Assembly: GCF_051014685.1 (NCBI RefSeq)
Contig: NW_027479432.1
Location: 1-64,000 of the forward strand
From: Ptiloglossa arizonensis
Taxonomy: Eukaryota > Arthropoda > Insecta > Hymenoptera > Colletidae
Length of the DNA stretch: 64,000 bases
Direction of reading: 5' to 3'
Shown: in pieces, positions 48,485 to 61,440 of the stretch
Numbering within the stretch: the first letter of the stretch is position 1
How the letters are laid out: every line of letters begins with the position of its first letter
The notes under the pieces: generated by a model
The model's database searches: none
What the model was told of the DNA's origin: nothing
Seen by the model: only the letters and a program-made list of their open reading frames with translations
Translations under genes and position numbers: made by a program

Positions 48485-50390
48485 CCCCTAGGCCGTTCCG
48501 GTTATTCGTTTCGAGCATCAGCACTGTGATAATTTTGAGTTTCTCAACCGTTTCTTACCTCCAAACTGCCATATCTCGCGAACGGATTGACCAATCCGCA
48601 AAATTTCTGTTGCATCTGAAAGTAGAAAGTCGCCCGATTACAACGGTATGCGTACTTTTCCCCTAGACCGTTCTAGTTATTCGTTTCGAGCATCAGAACT
48701 GCGAAAATTTTGAGTTTCTCAAGCGTTTCTTACCTCCAAACTGCCATATCTCGCGAACGGATTGACCATTCCGCAAAATTTCTGTTGCATCTGAAAGTAG
48801 AAACTCGCCCGATTAAAACCGTATGCGTACTTTTCCCCTAGAACGTTCTAGTTATGCTTGTCGAGCATCAGAACTGCGAAAATTTTGAGTTTCTCAAGCG
48901 TTTCTTACCTCCAAACTGCCATATCTCGCGAACGGATTGACTAATCCCCAAAATTTCTGTTGCATCTGAAAGTAGAAACTCGCCCGATTACAACGGTATG
49001 CGTACTTTTCCCCTAGGCCGTTCTAGTTATTCGTTTCGAGCATCAGAAATGCGAAAATTTTGAGTTTCTCAAGCGTTTCTTACCTCCAAACTGCCGTATC
49101 TCGCGAACGGATTGACTAATCCGCAAAATTTCTGTTGCATCTGAAAGTAGAAACTCGCCCGATTACAACGGTATGCGTACTTTTCCCCTAGGCCGTTCTA
49201 GTTATTCGTTTCGAGCATCAGAACTGCGAAAATGTTGAGTTTCTCAAGCGTTTCTTACATCCAAACAGCCATATCTCGCGAACGGATTGACCAATCCGCA
49301 AAATTTCTGATGCATCTGAAAGTAGAAACTCGCCCGATTACAACGATATGCGTACTTTTCCCCTAGGCCGCTCTAGTTATTCGTTTCGAGCATCAGAACT
49401 GCGAAAATTTTGTGTTTCTCAAGTGTTTCTTACCTCCAAACTGCCATATCTCGCGAACAGATTGACCAATCCGCAAAATTTCTGTTGCATCTGAAAGTAG
49501 AAACTCGCCCGATTACAACTGTATGCGTACATTTCCCCTAGTCCGTTCTAGTTATTCGTTTCGAGCATCAGAACTGCGAAAATTTTGAGTTTCTCAAGCG
49601 TTTCTTACCTCCAAACTGCCATATCTCGCGAACGGATTGACCAATCAGCAAAGTTTCTGTTGCATCTGAAAGTAGAAACTCGCCCGATTACAACGATATG
49701 CGTACTTTTCCCCTAGGCCGTTGTAGTTATTCGTTTCCAGCATGAGAACTGCGAAAATTTTGGGTTTCTCAAGCGTTGCTTTCCTCCAAACTGCCATATC
49801 TCGCGAACGGATTGACCAATCCGCAAAATTTCTGTTGCATCTGAAAGTAGAAACTCGCCCGATTACAACGGTGTGCGTACTTTTCCCCTAGGCCGTTCTG
49901 GTTATTCGTTTCGAGCATCAGAACTGTGATAATTTTGAGTTTCTCAACCGTTTCTTACCTCCAAACTGCCATATCTCGCGAACGGATTGACCAATCCGCA
50001 AAATTTCTGTTGCATCTGAAAATAGAAAGTCGCCCGATTACAACGGTATGCGTACTTTTCCCCTAGACCGTTCTAGTTATTCGTTTCGAGCATCAGAACT
50101 GCGAAAATTTTGAGTTTCTCAAGCGTTTCTTACCTCCAAACTGCCATATCTCGCGAACGGATTGACCATTCCGCAAAATTTCTGTTGCATCTGAAAGTAG
50201 AAACTCGCCCGATTACAACCGTATGCGTACTTTTCCCCTAGAACGTTCTAGTTATGCTTGTCGAGCATCAGAACTGCGAAAATTTTGAGTTTCTCAAGCG
50301 TTTCTTACATCCAAACTGCCATATCTCGCGAACGGATTGACTAATCCCCAAAATTTCTGTTGCATCCGAAAGTAGAAACTCGCTCGATTA
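48485..50390 (+). repeat. Block repeated 3,500 bp downstream, copy 1
   Basis: About 11 monomers starting near the rare CATCAGCACTGTG (48,517) and matching 51,985-53,890 exactly 20 monomers on, where CATCAGCACTGTG reappears (52,017). Shared markers include GATTAAAACCG, CTGCCGTATCTC, CAGCCATATC, GCGTACATTTCCCC (49,527; 53,027) and GACCAATCAGCAAAG. GGCCGTTCCGG (48,491) is private to this copy. Confidence 0.8.
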
Positions 50391-51960
50391 CAACGGTGTG
50401 CGTACTTTTCCCCTAGGCCGTTCTAGCTATTCGTTTCGAGCATCAGAACTGCGAAAATGTTGAGTTTCTCAAGCGTTTCTTACCTACAAACTGCCATATC
50501 TCGCGAACGGATAGACCAATCCGCAAAATTTCTGTTGCATCTGAAAGTAGAAACTCGCCCGATTACAACGGTATGCGTACTTTTCCCCTAGGCCGTTCTA
50601 GTTATTCGTTTCGAGCATCAGAACTGCGAAAATGTTGAGTTTCTCAAGCGTTTCTTACATCCAAACAGCCATATCTCGCGAACGGATTGACCAATCCGCA
50701 AAATTTCTGATGCATCTGAAAGTAGAAACTCGCCCGATTACAACGATATGCGTACTTTTCCCCTAGGCCGCTCTAGTTATTCGTTTCGAGCATCAGAACT
50801 GCGAAAATTTTGTGTTTCTCAAGTGTTTCTTACCTCCAAACTGCCATATCTCGCGAACAGATTGACCAATCCGCAAAATTTCTGTTGCATCTGAAAGTAG
50901 AAACTCGCCCGATTACAACTGTATGCGTACATTTCCCCTAGTCCGTTCTAGTTATTCGTTTCGAGCATCAGAACTGCGAAAATTTTGAGTTTCTCAAGCG
51001 TTTCTTACCTCCAAACTGCCATATCTCGCGAACGGATTGACCAATCAGCAAAGTTTCTGATGCATCTGAAAGTAGAAACTCGCCCGATTACAACGATATG
51101 CGTACTTTTCCCCTAGGCCGTTGTAGTTATTCGTTTCCAGCATGAGAACTGCGAAAATTTTGGGTTTCTCAAGCGTTGCTTTCCTCCAAACTGCCATATC
51201 TCGCGAACGGATTGACCAATCCGCAAAATTTCTGTTGCATCTGAAAGTAGAAACTCGCCCGATTACAACGGTGTGCGTACTTTTCCCCTAGGCCGTTCTG
51301 GTTATTCGTTTCGAGCATCAGAACTGTGATAATTTTGAGTTTCTCAACCGTTTCTTACCTCCAAACTGCCATATCTCGCGAACGGATTGACCAATCCGCA
51401 AAATTTCTGTTGCATCTGAAAATAGAAAGTCGCCCGATTACAACGGTATGCGTACTTTTCCCCTAGACCGTTCTAGTTATTCGTTTCGAGCATCAGAACT
51501 GCGAAAATTTTGAGTTTCTCAAGCGTTTCTTACCTCCAAACTGCCATATCTCGCGAACGGATTGACCATTCCGCAAAATTTCTGTTGCATCTGAAAGTAG
51601 AAACTCGCCCGATTACAACCGTATGCGTACTTTTCCCCTAGAACGTTCTAGTTATGCTTGTCGAGCATCAGAACTGCGAAAATTTTGAGTTTCTCAAGCG
51701 TTTCTTACATCCAAACTGCCATATCTCGCGAACGGATTGACTAATCCCCAAAATTTCTGTTGCATCCGAAAGTAGAAACTCGCTCGATTACAACGGTGTG
51801 CGTACTTTTCCCCTAGGCCGTTCTAGCTATTCGTTTCGAGCATCAGAACTGCGAAAATGTTGAGTTTCTCAAGCGTTTCTTACCTACAAACTGCCATATC
51901 TCGCGAACGGATAGACCAATCCGCAAAATTTCTGTTGCATCTGAAAGTAGAAACTCGCCC
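49135..51960 (+). repeat. Eight-monomer (1,400-bp) tandem duplication
   Basis: 49,135-50,560 and 50,535-51,960 carry the same ordered markers: AATGTTGAG, CAGCCATATC, CTGATGCATC, CAAGTGTTTCTT, GCGTACATTTCC, GACCAATCAGC, TTCCAGCATGAG, CTGAAAATAG (50,016; 51,416), GACCATTCC, ACTCGCTCG and GGATAGACC (50,509; 51,909). CTGATGCATC after GCAAAGTTT at 51,055 differs from CTGTTGCATC at 49,655. Confidence 0.82.
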
Positions 51961-51984
51961 GATTACAACGGTGTGCGTACTTTT

Positions 51985-53890
51985 CCCCTAGGCCGTTCTG
52001 GTTATTCGTTTCGAGCATCAGCACTGTGATAATTTTGAGTTTCTCAACCGTTTCTTACCTCCAAACTGCCATATCTCGCGAACGGATTGACCAATCCGCA
52101 AAATTTCTGTTGCATCTGAAAGTAGAAAGTCGCCCGATTACAACGGTATGCGTACTTTTCCCCTAGACCGTTCTAGTTATTCGTTTCGAGCATCAGAACT
52201 GCGAAAATTTTGAGTTTCTCAAGCGTTTCTTACCTCCAAACTGCCATATCTCGCGAACGGATTGACCATTCCGCAAAATTTCTGTTGCATCTGAAAGTAG
52301 AAACTCGCCCGATTAAAACCGTATGCGTACTTTTCCCCTAGAACGTTCTAGTTATGCTTGTCGAGCATCAGAACTGCGAAAATTTTGAGTTTCTCAAGCG
52401 TTTCTTACCTCCAAACTGCCATATCTCGCGAACGGATTGACTAATCCCCAAAATTTCTGTTGCATCTGAAAGTAGAAACTCGCCCGATTACAACGGTATG
52501 CGTACTTTTCCCCTAGGCCGTTCTAGTTATTCGTTTCGAGCATCAGAAATGCGAAAATTTTGAGTTTCTCAAGCGTTTCTTACCTCCAAACTGCCGTATC
52601 TCGCGAACGGATTGACTAATCCGCAAAATTTCTGTTGCATCTGAAAGTAGAAACTCGCCCGATTACAACGGTATGCGTACTTTTCCCCTAGGCCGTTCTA
52701 GTTATTCGTTTCGAGCATCAGAACTGCGAAAATGTTGAGTTTCTCAAGCGTTTCTTACATCCAAACAGCCATATCTCGCGAACGGATTGACCAATCCGCA
52801 AAATTTCTGATGCATCTGAAAGTAGAAACTCGCCCGATTACAACGATATGCGTACTTTTCCCCTAGGCCGCTCTAGTTATTCGTTTCGAGCATCAGAACT
52901 GCGAAAATTTTGTGTTTCTCAAGTGTTTCTTACCTCCAAACTGCCATATCTCGCGAACAGATTGACCAATCCGCAAAATTTCTGTTGCATCTGAAAGTAG
53001 AAACTCGCCCGATTACAACTGTATGCGTACATTTCCCCTAGTCCGTTCTAGTTATTCGTTTCGAGCATCAGAACTGCGAAAATTTTGAGTTTCTCAAGCG
53101 TTTCTTACCTCCAAACTGCCATATCTCGCGAACGGATTGACCAATCAGCAAAGTTTCTGTTGCATCTGAAAGTAGAAACTCGCCCGATTACAACGATATG
53201 CGTACTTTTCCCCTAGGCCGTTGTAGTTATTCGTTTCCAGCATGAGAACTGCGAAAATTTTGGGTTTCTCAAGCGTTGCTTTCCTCCAAACTGCCATATC
53301 TCGCGAACGGATTGACCAATCCGCAAAATTTCTGTTGCATCTGAAAGTAGAAACTCGCCCGATTACAACGGTGTGCGTACTTTTCCCCTAGGCCGTTCTG
53401 GTTATTCGTTTCGAGCATCAGAACTGTGATAATTTTGAGTTTCTCAACCGTTTCTTACCTCCAAACTGCCATATCTCGCGAACGGATTGACCAATCCGCA
53501 AAATTTCTGTTGCATCTGAAAATAGAAAGTCGCCCGATTACAACGGTATGCGTACTTTTCCCCTAGACCGTTCTAGTTATTCGTTTCGAGCATCAGAACT
53601 GCGAAAATTTTGAGTTTCTCAAGCGTTTCTTACCTCCAAACTGCCATATCTCGCGAACGGATTGACCATTCCGCAAAATTTCTGTTGCATCTGAAAGTAG
53701 AAACTCGCCCGATTACAACCGTATGCGTACTTTTCCCCTAGAACGTTCTAGTTATGCTTGTCGAGCATCAGAACTGCGAAAATTTTGAGTTTCTCAAGCG
53801 TTTCTTACATCCAAACTGCCATATCTCGCGAACGGATTGACTAATCCCCAAAATTTCTGTTGCATCCGAAAGTAGAAACTCGCCCGATTA
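51985..53890 (+). repeat. Block repeated from 48,485, copy 2
   Basis: Follows 48,485-50,390 in order. Its end is continuous with 53,100-54,600, which copies 46,975-48,475 at 6,125 bp (35 monomers), so three families overlap here: the 15-, 20- and 35-monomer displacements. Confidence 0.8.
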
Positions 53891-56800
53891 CAACGGTATG
53901 CGTACTTTTCCCCTAGGCCGTTCTAGTTATTCGTTTCGAGCATCAGAAATGCGAAAATTTTGAGTTTCTCAAGCGTTTCTTACCTCCAAACTGCCATATC
54001 TCGCGAAGGGATTGACCAATCCGCAAAATTTCTGTTGCATCTGAAAGTAGAAGCTCGCCCGATTACAACGGTGTGCGTACTTTTCCCCTAGGCCGTTCTA
54101 GTTATTCGTTTCGAGCATCAGAACTGCGAAAATTTTGAATTTCTCAAGCGTTTCTTACATCCAAACTGCCATATCTCGCGAACGGATTGACCAATCCGCA
54201 AAATTTCTGATGCATCTGAAAGTAGAAACTCGCCCGATTACAACGGTATGCGTACTTTTCCCCTAGGCCGCTCTAGTTATTCGTTTCGAGCATCAGAACT
54301 GCGAAAATTTTGTGTTTCTCAAGTGTTTCATAATTCCAAACTGCCATATCTCGCGAACGGATTGACCAATCCGCAAAATTTCTGTTGCATCTGAAAGTAG
54401 AAACTCGCCCGATTACAACGATATGCGTACTTTTCCCCTTGGCCGTTGTAGTTATTCGTTTCCAGCATGAGAACTGCGAAAATTTTGGGTTTCTCAAGCG
54501 TTGCTTTCCTCCAAACTGCCATATCTCGCGAACGGATTGACCAATCCGCAAAATTTCTGTTGCATCTGAAAGTAGAAACTCGCCCGATTACAACGGTGTG
54601 CGTACTTTTCCCCTAGGCCGTTCTGGTTATTCGTTTCGAGCATCAGAACTGTGATAATTTTGAGTTTCTCAACCGTTTCTTACCTCCAAACTGCCATATC
54701 TCGCGAACGGATTGACCAATCCGCAAAATTTCTGTTGCATCTGAAAGTAGAAAGTCGCCCGATTACAACGGTATGCGTACTTTTCCCCTAGACCGTTCTA
54801 GTTATTCGTTTCGAGCATCAGAACTGCGAAAATTTTGAGTTTCTCAAGCGTTTCTTACCTCCAAACTGCCATATCTCGCGAACGGATTGACCATTCCGCA
54901 AAATTTCTGTTGCATCTGAAAGTAGAAACTCGCCCGATTACAACGGTATGCGTACTTTTCCCCTAGGCCGCTCTAGTTATTCGTTTCGAGCATCAGAACT
55001 GCGAAAATTTTGTGTTTCTCAAGTGTTTCATAATTCCAAACTGCCATATCTCGCGAACGGATTGACCAATCCGCAAAATTTCTGTTGCATCTGAAAGTAG
55101 AAACTCGCCCGATTACAACGATATGCGTACTTTTCCCCTAGGCCGTTGTAGTTATTCGTTTCGAGCATCAGAACTGCGAAAATTTTGAGTTTCTCAAGCG
55201 TTTCTTACCTCCAAACTGCCATATCTCGCGAACGGATTGACCATTCCGCAAAATTTCTGTTGCATCTGAAAGTAGAAACTCGCCCGATTACAACCGTATG
55301 CGTACTTTTCCCCTAGAACGTTCTAGTTATGCTTGTCGAGCAACAGAACTGCGAAAATTTTGAGTTTCTCAAGCGTTCCTTACCTCCAAACTGCCATATC
55401 TCGCGAACGGATTGACTAATCCCCAAAATTTCTGTTGCATCTGAAAGTAGAAGCTCGCCCGATTACAACGGTGTGCGTACTTTTCCCCTAGGCCGTTCTA
55501 GTTATTCGTTTCGAGCATCAGAACTGCGAAAATTTTGAGTTTCTCAAGCGTTTCTTACCTCCAAACTGCCATATCTCGCGAACGGATTGACCAATCCGCA
55601 AAATTTCTTTTGCATCTGAAAGTAGAAACTCGCCCGATTACAACGATATGCGTACTTTTCCCCTTGGCCGTTGTAGTTATTCGTTTCCAGCATGAGAACT
55701 GCGAAAATTTTGGGTTTCTCAAGCGTTGCTTTCCTCCAAACTGCCATATCTCGCGAACGGATTGACCAATCCGCAAAATTTCTGTTGCATCTGAAAGTAG
55801 AAACTCGCCCGATTACAACGGTGTGCGTACTTTTCCCCTAGGCCGTTCTGGTTATTCGTTTCGAGCATCAGAACTGTGATAATTTTGAGTTTCTCAACCG
55901 TTTCTTACCTCCAAACTGCCATATCTCGCGAACGGATTGACCAATCCGCAAAATTTCTGTTGCATCTGAAAGTAGAAAGTCGCCCGATTACAACGGTATG
56001 CGTACTTTTCCCCTAGACCGTCCTAGTTATTCGTTTCGAGCATCAGAACTGCGAAAATTTTGAGTTTCTCAAGCGTTTCTTACCTCCAAACTGCCATATC
56101 TCGCGAACGGATTGACCATTCCGCAAAATTTCTGTTGCATCTGAAAGTAGAAACTCGCCCGATTACAACCGTATGCGTACTTTTCCCCTAGATCGTTCTA
56201 GTTATGCTTGTCGAGCATCAGAACTGCGAAAATTTTGAGTTTCTCAAGCGTTTCTTACCTCCAAACTGCCATATCTCGCGAACGGATTGACTAATCCCCA
56301 AAATTTCTGTTGCATCTGAAAGTAGAAACTCGCCCGATTACAACGGTATGCGTACTTTTCCCCTAGGCCGTTCTAGTTATTCGTTTCGAGCATCAGAAAT
56401 GCGAAAATTTTGAGTTTCTCAAGCCTTTCTTACCTCCAAACTGCCGTATCTCGCGAACGGATTGACTAATCCGCAAAATTTCTGTTGCATCTGAAAGTAG
56501 AAACTCGCCCGATTACAACGGTATGCGTACTTTTCCCCTAGGCCGTTCTAGTTATTCGTTTCGAGCATCAGAACTGCGAAAATTTTGAGTTTCTCAAGCG
56601 TTTCTTACATCCAAACTGCCATATCTCGCGAACGGATTGACTAATCCCCAAAATTTCTGTTGCATCTGAAAGTAGAAACTCGCCCGATTACAACGGTATG
56701 CGTACTTTTCCCCTAGGCCGTTCTAGTTATTCGTTTCGAGCATCAGAAATGCGAAAATTTTGAGTTTCTCAAGCGTTTCTTACCTCCAAACTGCCGTATC

Positions 56801-57280
56801 TCGCGAACGGATTGACTAATCCGCAAAATTTCTGTTGCATCTGAAAGTAGAAACTCGCCCGATTACAACGGTATGCGTACTTTTCCCCTAGGCCGTTCTA
56901 GTTATTCGTTTCGAGCATCAGAACTGCGAAAATGTTGAGTTTCTCAAGCGTTTCTTACATCCAAACTGCCATATCTCGCGAACGGATTGACCAATCTGCA
57001 AAATTTCTGATGCATCTGAAAGTAGAAACTCGCCCGATTACAACGGTATGCGTACTTTTCCCCTAGGCCGCTCTAGTTATTCGTTTCGAGCATCAGAACT
57101 GCGAAAATTTTGTGTTTCTCAAGTGTTTCATAATTCCAAACTGCCATATCTCGCGAACGGATTGACCAATCCGCAAAATTTCTGTTGCATCTGAGAGTAG
57201 AAACTCGCCCGATTACAACGGTATGCGTACTTTTCCCCTAGGCCGTTCTAGTTATTCGTTTCGAGCATCAGAACTTCGAA
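53891..57280 (+). repeat. Mosaic satellite segment with a 350-bp tandem duplication
   Basis: 53,891-54,600 copies the 47.8-48.5 kb region (GCGAAGGG, TTTTGAATTTCTC, CCCCTTGGCCG). 54,880-55,670 is a reshuffle of GACCATTCC, CATAATTCC and GAGCAACAGAAC (55,341) monomers and carries TTTCTTTTGCATC (55,605). A dimer with AATCCCCAAAA, AAATGCG, CTGCCGTATCTC and GACTAATCCGC occurs at about 56,225-56,574 and 56,575-56,924, 350 bp apart. No gene or foreign insertion. Confidence 0.75.
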
Positions 57281-57589
57281 AATTTTGAGTTTCTCAAGCG
57301 TTCCTTACCTCCAAACTGCCATATCTCGCGAACGGATTGACTAATCCCCAAAATTTCTGTTGCATCTGAAAGTAGAAGCTCGCCCGATTACAACGGTGTG
57401 CGTACTTTTCCCCTAGGCCGTTCTAGTTATTCGTTTCGAGCATCAGAACTGCGAAAATTTTGAATTTCTCAAGCGTTTCTTACATCCAAACTGCCATATC
57501 TCGCGAACGGATTGACCAATCCTCAAAATTTCTGTTGCATCTGAAAGTAGAAACTCGCCCGATTACAATGGTATGCGTACTTTTCCCCT

Positions 57590-60390
57590 AGTCCGTTCTA
57601 GTTATTCGTTTCGAGCATCAGAACTGCGAAAATGTTGAGTTTCTCAAGCGTTTCTTACATCCAAACTGCCATATCTCGCGAACGGATTGACCAATCCGCA
57701 AAATTTCTGATGCATCTGAAAGTAGAAACTCGCCCGATTACAACGGTATGCGTACTTTTCCCCTAGGCCGCTCTAGTTATTCGTTTCGAGCATCAGAAAT
57801 GCGAAAATTTTGTGTTTCTCAAGTGTTTCATAATTCCAAACTGCCATATCTCGCGAACGGATTGACCAATCCGCAAAATTTCTGTTGCATCTGAGAGTAG
57901 CAACTCGCCCGATTACAACGGTATGCGTACTTTTCCCCTAGGCCGTTCTAGTTATTCGTTTCGAGCATCAGAACTGCGAAAATTTTGAGTTTCTCAAGCG
58001 TTTCTTACCTCCAAACTGCCATATCTCGCGAACAGATTGACCAATCCGCAAAATTTCTGTTGCATCTGAAAGTAGAAACTCGCCCGATTACAACTGTATG
58101 CGTACTTTTCCCCTAGTCCGTTCTAGTTATTCGTTTCGAGCATCAGAACTGCGAAAATTTTGAGTTTCTCAAGCGTTTCTTACCTCCAAACTGCCATATC
58201 TCGCGAACGGATTGACCAATCCGCAAAGTTTCTGTTGCATCTGAAAGTAGAAACTCGCCCGATTACAACGATACGCGTACTTTTCCCCTAGGCCGTTGTA
58301 GTTAATCGTTTCCAGCATGAGAACTGCGAAAATTTTGGGTTTCTCAAGCGTTGCTTTCCTCCAAACTGCCATATCTCGCGAATGGATTGACCAATCCGCA
58401 AAATTTCTGTTGCATCTGAAAGTAGAAACTCGCCCGATTACAACGGTCTGCGTACTTTTCCCCTAGGTCGTTCTGGTTATTCGTTTCGAGCATCAGAACT
58501 GTGATAATTTTGAGTTTCTCAACCGTTTCTTACCTCCAAACTGCCATATCTCGCGAACGGATTGACTAATCCCCAAAATTTCTGTTGCATCCGAAAGTAG
58601 AAACTCGCCCGATTACAACGGTATGCGTACTTTTCCCCTAGGCTGTTCTAGTTATTCGTTTCGAGCATCAGAACTGCGAAAATTTTGAATTTCTCAAGCG
58701 TTTCTTACATCCAAACTGCCATATCTCGCGAACGGATTGACCAATCCGCAAAATTTCTGATGCATCTGAAAGTAGAAACTCGCCCGATTACAACGGTATG
58801 CGTACTTTTCCCCTAGGCCGCTCTAGTTATTCGTTTCGAGCATCAGAACTGCGAAAATTTTGTGTTTCTCAAGTGTTTCATAATTCCAAACTGCCATATC
58901 TCGCGAACGGATTGACCAATCCGCAAAATTTCTGTTGCATCTGAAAGTAGAAACTCGCCCGATTACAACGATATGCGTACTTTTCCCCTAGTCCGTTCTA
59001 GTTATTCGTTTCGAGCATCAGAACTGCGAAAATGTTGAGTTTCTCAAGCGTTTCTTACATCCAAACTGCCATATCTCGCGAACGGATTGACCAATCCGCA
59101 AAATTTCTGATGCATCTGAAAGTAGAAACTCGCCCGATTACAACGGTATGCGTACTTTTCCCCTAGGCCGCTCTAGTTATTCGTTTCGAGCATCAGAACT
59201 GCGAAAATTTTGTGTTTCTCAAGTGTTTCATAATTCCAAACTGCCATATCTCGCGAACGGATTGACCAATCCGCAAAATTTCTGTTGCATCTGAGAGTAG
59301 CAACTCGCCCGATTACAACGGTATGCGTACTTTTCCCCTAGGCCGTTCTAGTTATTCGTTTCGAGCATCAGAACTGCGAAAATTTTGAGTTTCTCAAGCG
59401 TTTCTTACCTCCAAACTGCCATATCTCGCGAACAGATTGACCAATCCGCAAAATTTCTGTTGCATCTGAAAGTAGAAACTCGCCCGATTACAACTGTATG
59501 CGTACTTTTCCCCTAGTCCGTTCTAGTTATTCGTTTCGAGCATCAGAACTGCGAAAATTTTGAGTTTCTCAAGCGTTTCTTACCTCCAAACTGCCATATC
59601 TCGCGAACGGATTGACCAATCCGCAAAGTTTCTGTTGCATCTGAAAGTAGAAACTCGCCCGATTACAACGATATGCGTACTTTTCCCCTAGGCCGTTGTA
59701 GTTAATCGTTTCCAGCATGAGAACTGCGAAAATTTTGGGTTTCTCAAGCGTTGCTTTCCTCCAAACTGCCATATCTCGCGAACGGATTGACCAATCCGCA
59801 AAATTTCTGTTGCATCTGAAAGTAGAAACTCGCCCGATTACAACGGTCTGCGTACTTTTCCCCTAGGTCGTTCTGGTTATTCGTTTCGAGCATCAGAACT
59901 GTGATAATTTTGAGTTTCTCAACCGTTTCTTACCTCCAAACTGCCATATCTCGCGAACGGATTGACTAATCCCCAAAATTTCTGTTGCATCCGAAAGTAG
60001 AAACTCGCCCGATTACAACGGTATGCGTACTTTTCCCCTAGGCCGTTCTAGTTATTCGTTTCGAGCATCAGAACTGCGAAAATTTTGAATTTCTCAAGCG
60101 TTTCTTACATCCAAACTGCCATATCTCGCGAACGGATTGACCAATCCGCAAAATTTCTGATGCATCTGAAAGTAGAAACTCGCCCGATTACAACGGTATG
60201 CGTACTTTTCCCCTAGGCCGCTCTAGTTATTCGTTTCGAGCATCAGAACTGCGAAAATTTTGTGTTTCTCAAGTGTTTCATAATTCCAAACTGCCATATC
60301 TCGCGAACGGATTGACCAATCCGCAAAATTTCTGTTGCATCTGAAAGTAGAAACTCGCCCGATTACAACGATATGCGTACTTTTCCCCTA
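57590..60390 (+). repeat. Clean eight-monomer (1,400-bp) tandem duplication
   Basis: 57,590-58,990 is followed directly by its copy 58,990-60,390. Shared markers are GAGAGTAGCAACTCG (57,895; 59,295), TAGTTAATCG (58,300; 59,700), GGTCTGCG (58,441; 59,841), CCTAGGTCG and TTTTGAATTTCTC. Differences seen are AAATGCG against AACTGCG (57,797), GATACGCG against GATATGCG (58,269), GCGAATGG against GCGAACGG (58,378) and GGCTG against GGCCG (58,641). Start and end meet inside equivalent monomers, as expected from one unequal exchange. Confidence 0.85.
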
Positions 60391-61440
60391 GGCCGTTGTA
60401 GTTATTCGTTTCCAGCATGAGAACTGCGAAAATTTTGGGTTTCTCAAGCGTTGCTTTCCTCCAAACTGCCATATCTCGCGAACGGATTGACCAATCCGCA
60501 AAATTTCTGTTGCATCTGAAAGTAGAAACTCGCCCGATTACAACGGTGTGCGTACTTTTCCCCTAGGCCGTTCTGGTTATTCGTTTCGAGCATCAGAACT
60601 GTGATAATTTTGAGTTTCTCAACCGTTTCTTACCTCCAAACTGCCATATCTCGCGAACGGATTGACCAATCCGCAAAATTTCTGTTGCATCTGAAAGTAG
60701 AAAGTCGCCCGATTACAACGGTATGCGTACTTTTCCCCTAGACCGTTCTAGTTATTCGTTTCGAGCATCAGAACTGCGAAAATTTTGAGTTTCTCAAGCG
60801 TTTCTTACCTCCAAACTGCCATATCTCGCGAACGGATTGACCTTTCCGCAAAATTTCTGTTGCATCTGAAAGTAGAAACTCGCCCGATTACAACGGTATG
60901 CGTACTTTTCCCCTAGGCCGCTCTAGTTATTCGTTTCGAGCATCAGAACTGCGAAAATTTTGAGTTTCTCAAGCGTTTCTTACCGCCAAACTGCCATATC
61001 TCGCGAACGGATTGACCATTCCGCAAAATTTCTGTTGCATCTGAAAGTAGAAACTCGCCCGATTACAACCGTATGCGTACTTTTCCCCTAGAACGTTCTA
61101 GTTATGCTTGTCGAGCAACAGAACTGCGAAAATTTTGAGTTTCTCAAGCGTTCCTTACCTCCAAACTGCCATATCTCGCGAACGGATTGACTAATCCCCA
61201 AAATTTCTGTTGCATCTGAAAGTAGAAGCTCGCCCGATTACAACGGTGTGCGTACTTTTCCCCTAGGCCGTTCTAGTTATTCGTTTCGAGCATCAGAACT
61301 GCGAAAATTTTGAATTTCTCAAGCGTTTCTTACATCCAAACTGCCATATCTCGCGAACGGATTGACCAATCCGCAAAATTTCTGTTGCATCTGAAAGTAG
61401 AAACTCGCCCGATTACAACTGTATGCGTACTTTTCCCCTA
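60391..61440 (+). repeat. Six-monomer linker copied from the 55.2 and 57.3 kb types
   Basis: 60,841 has the rare GACCTTTCC, repeated at 63,291. About 60,966-61,300 follows 55,191-55,525 (GACCATTCC, GAGCAACAGAAC at 61,116, CGTTCCTTACC) at 5,775 bp, and 61,130-61,440 follows 57,280-57,590 at 3,850 bp. TTACCGCC at 60,981 recurs at 63,956. Confidence 0.75.
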
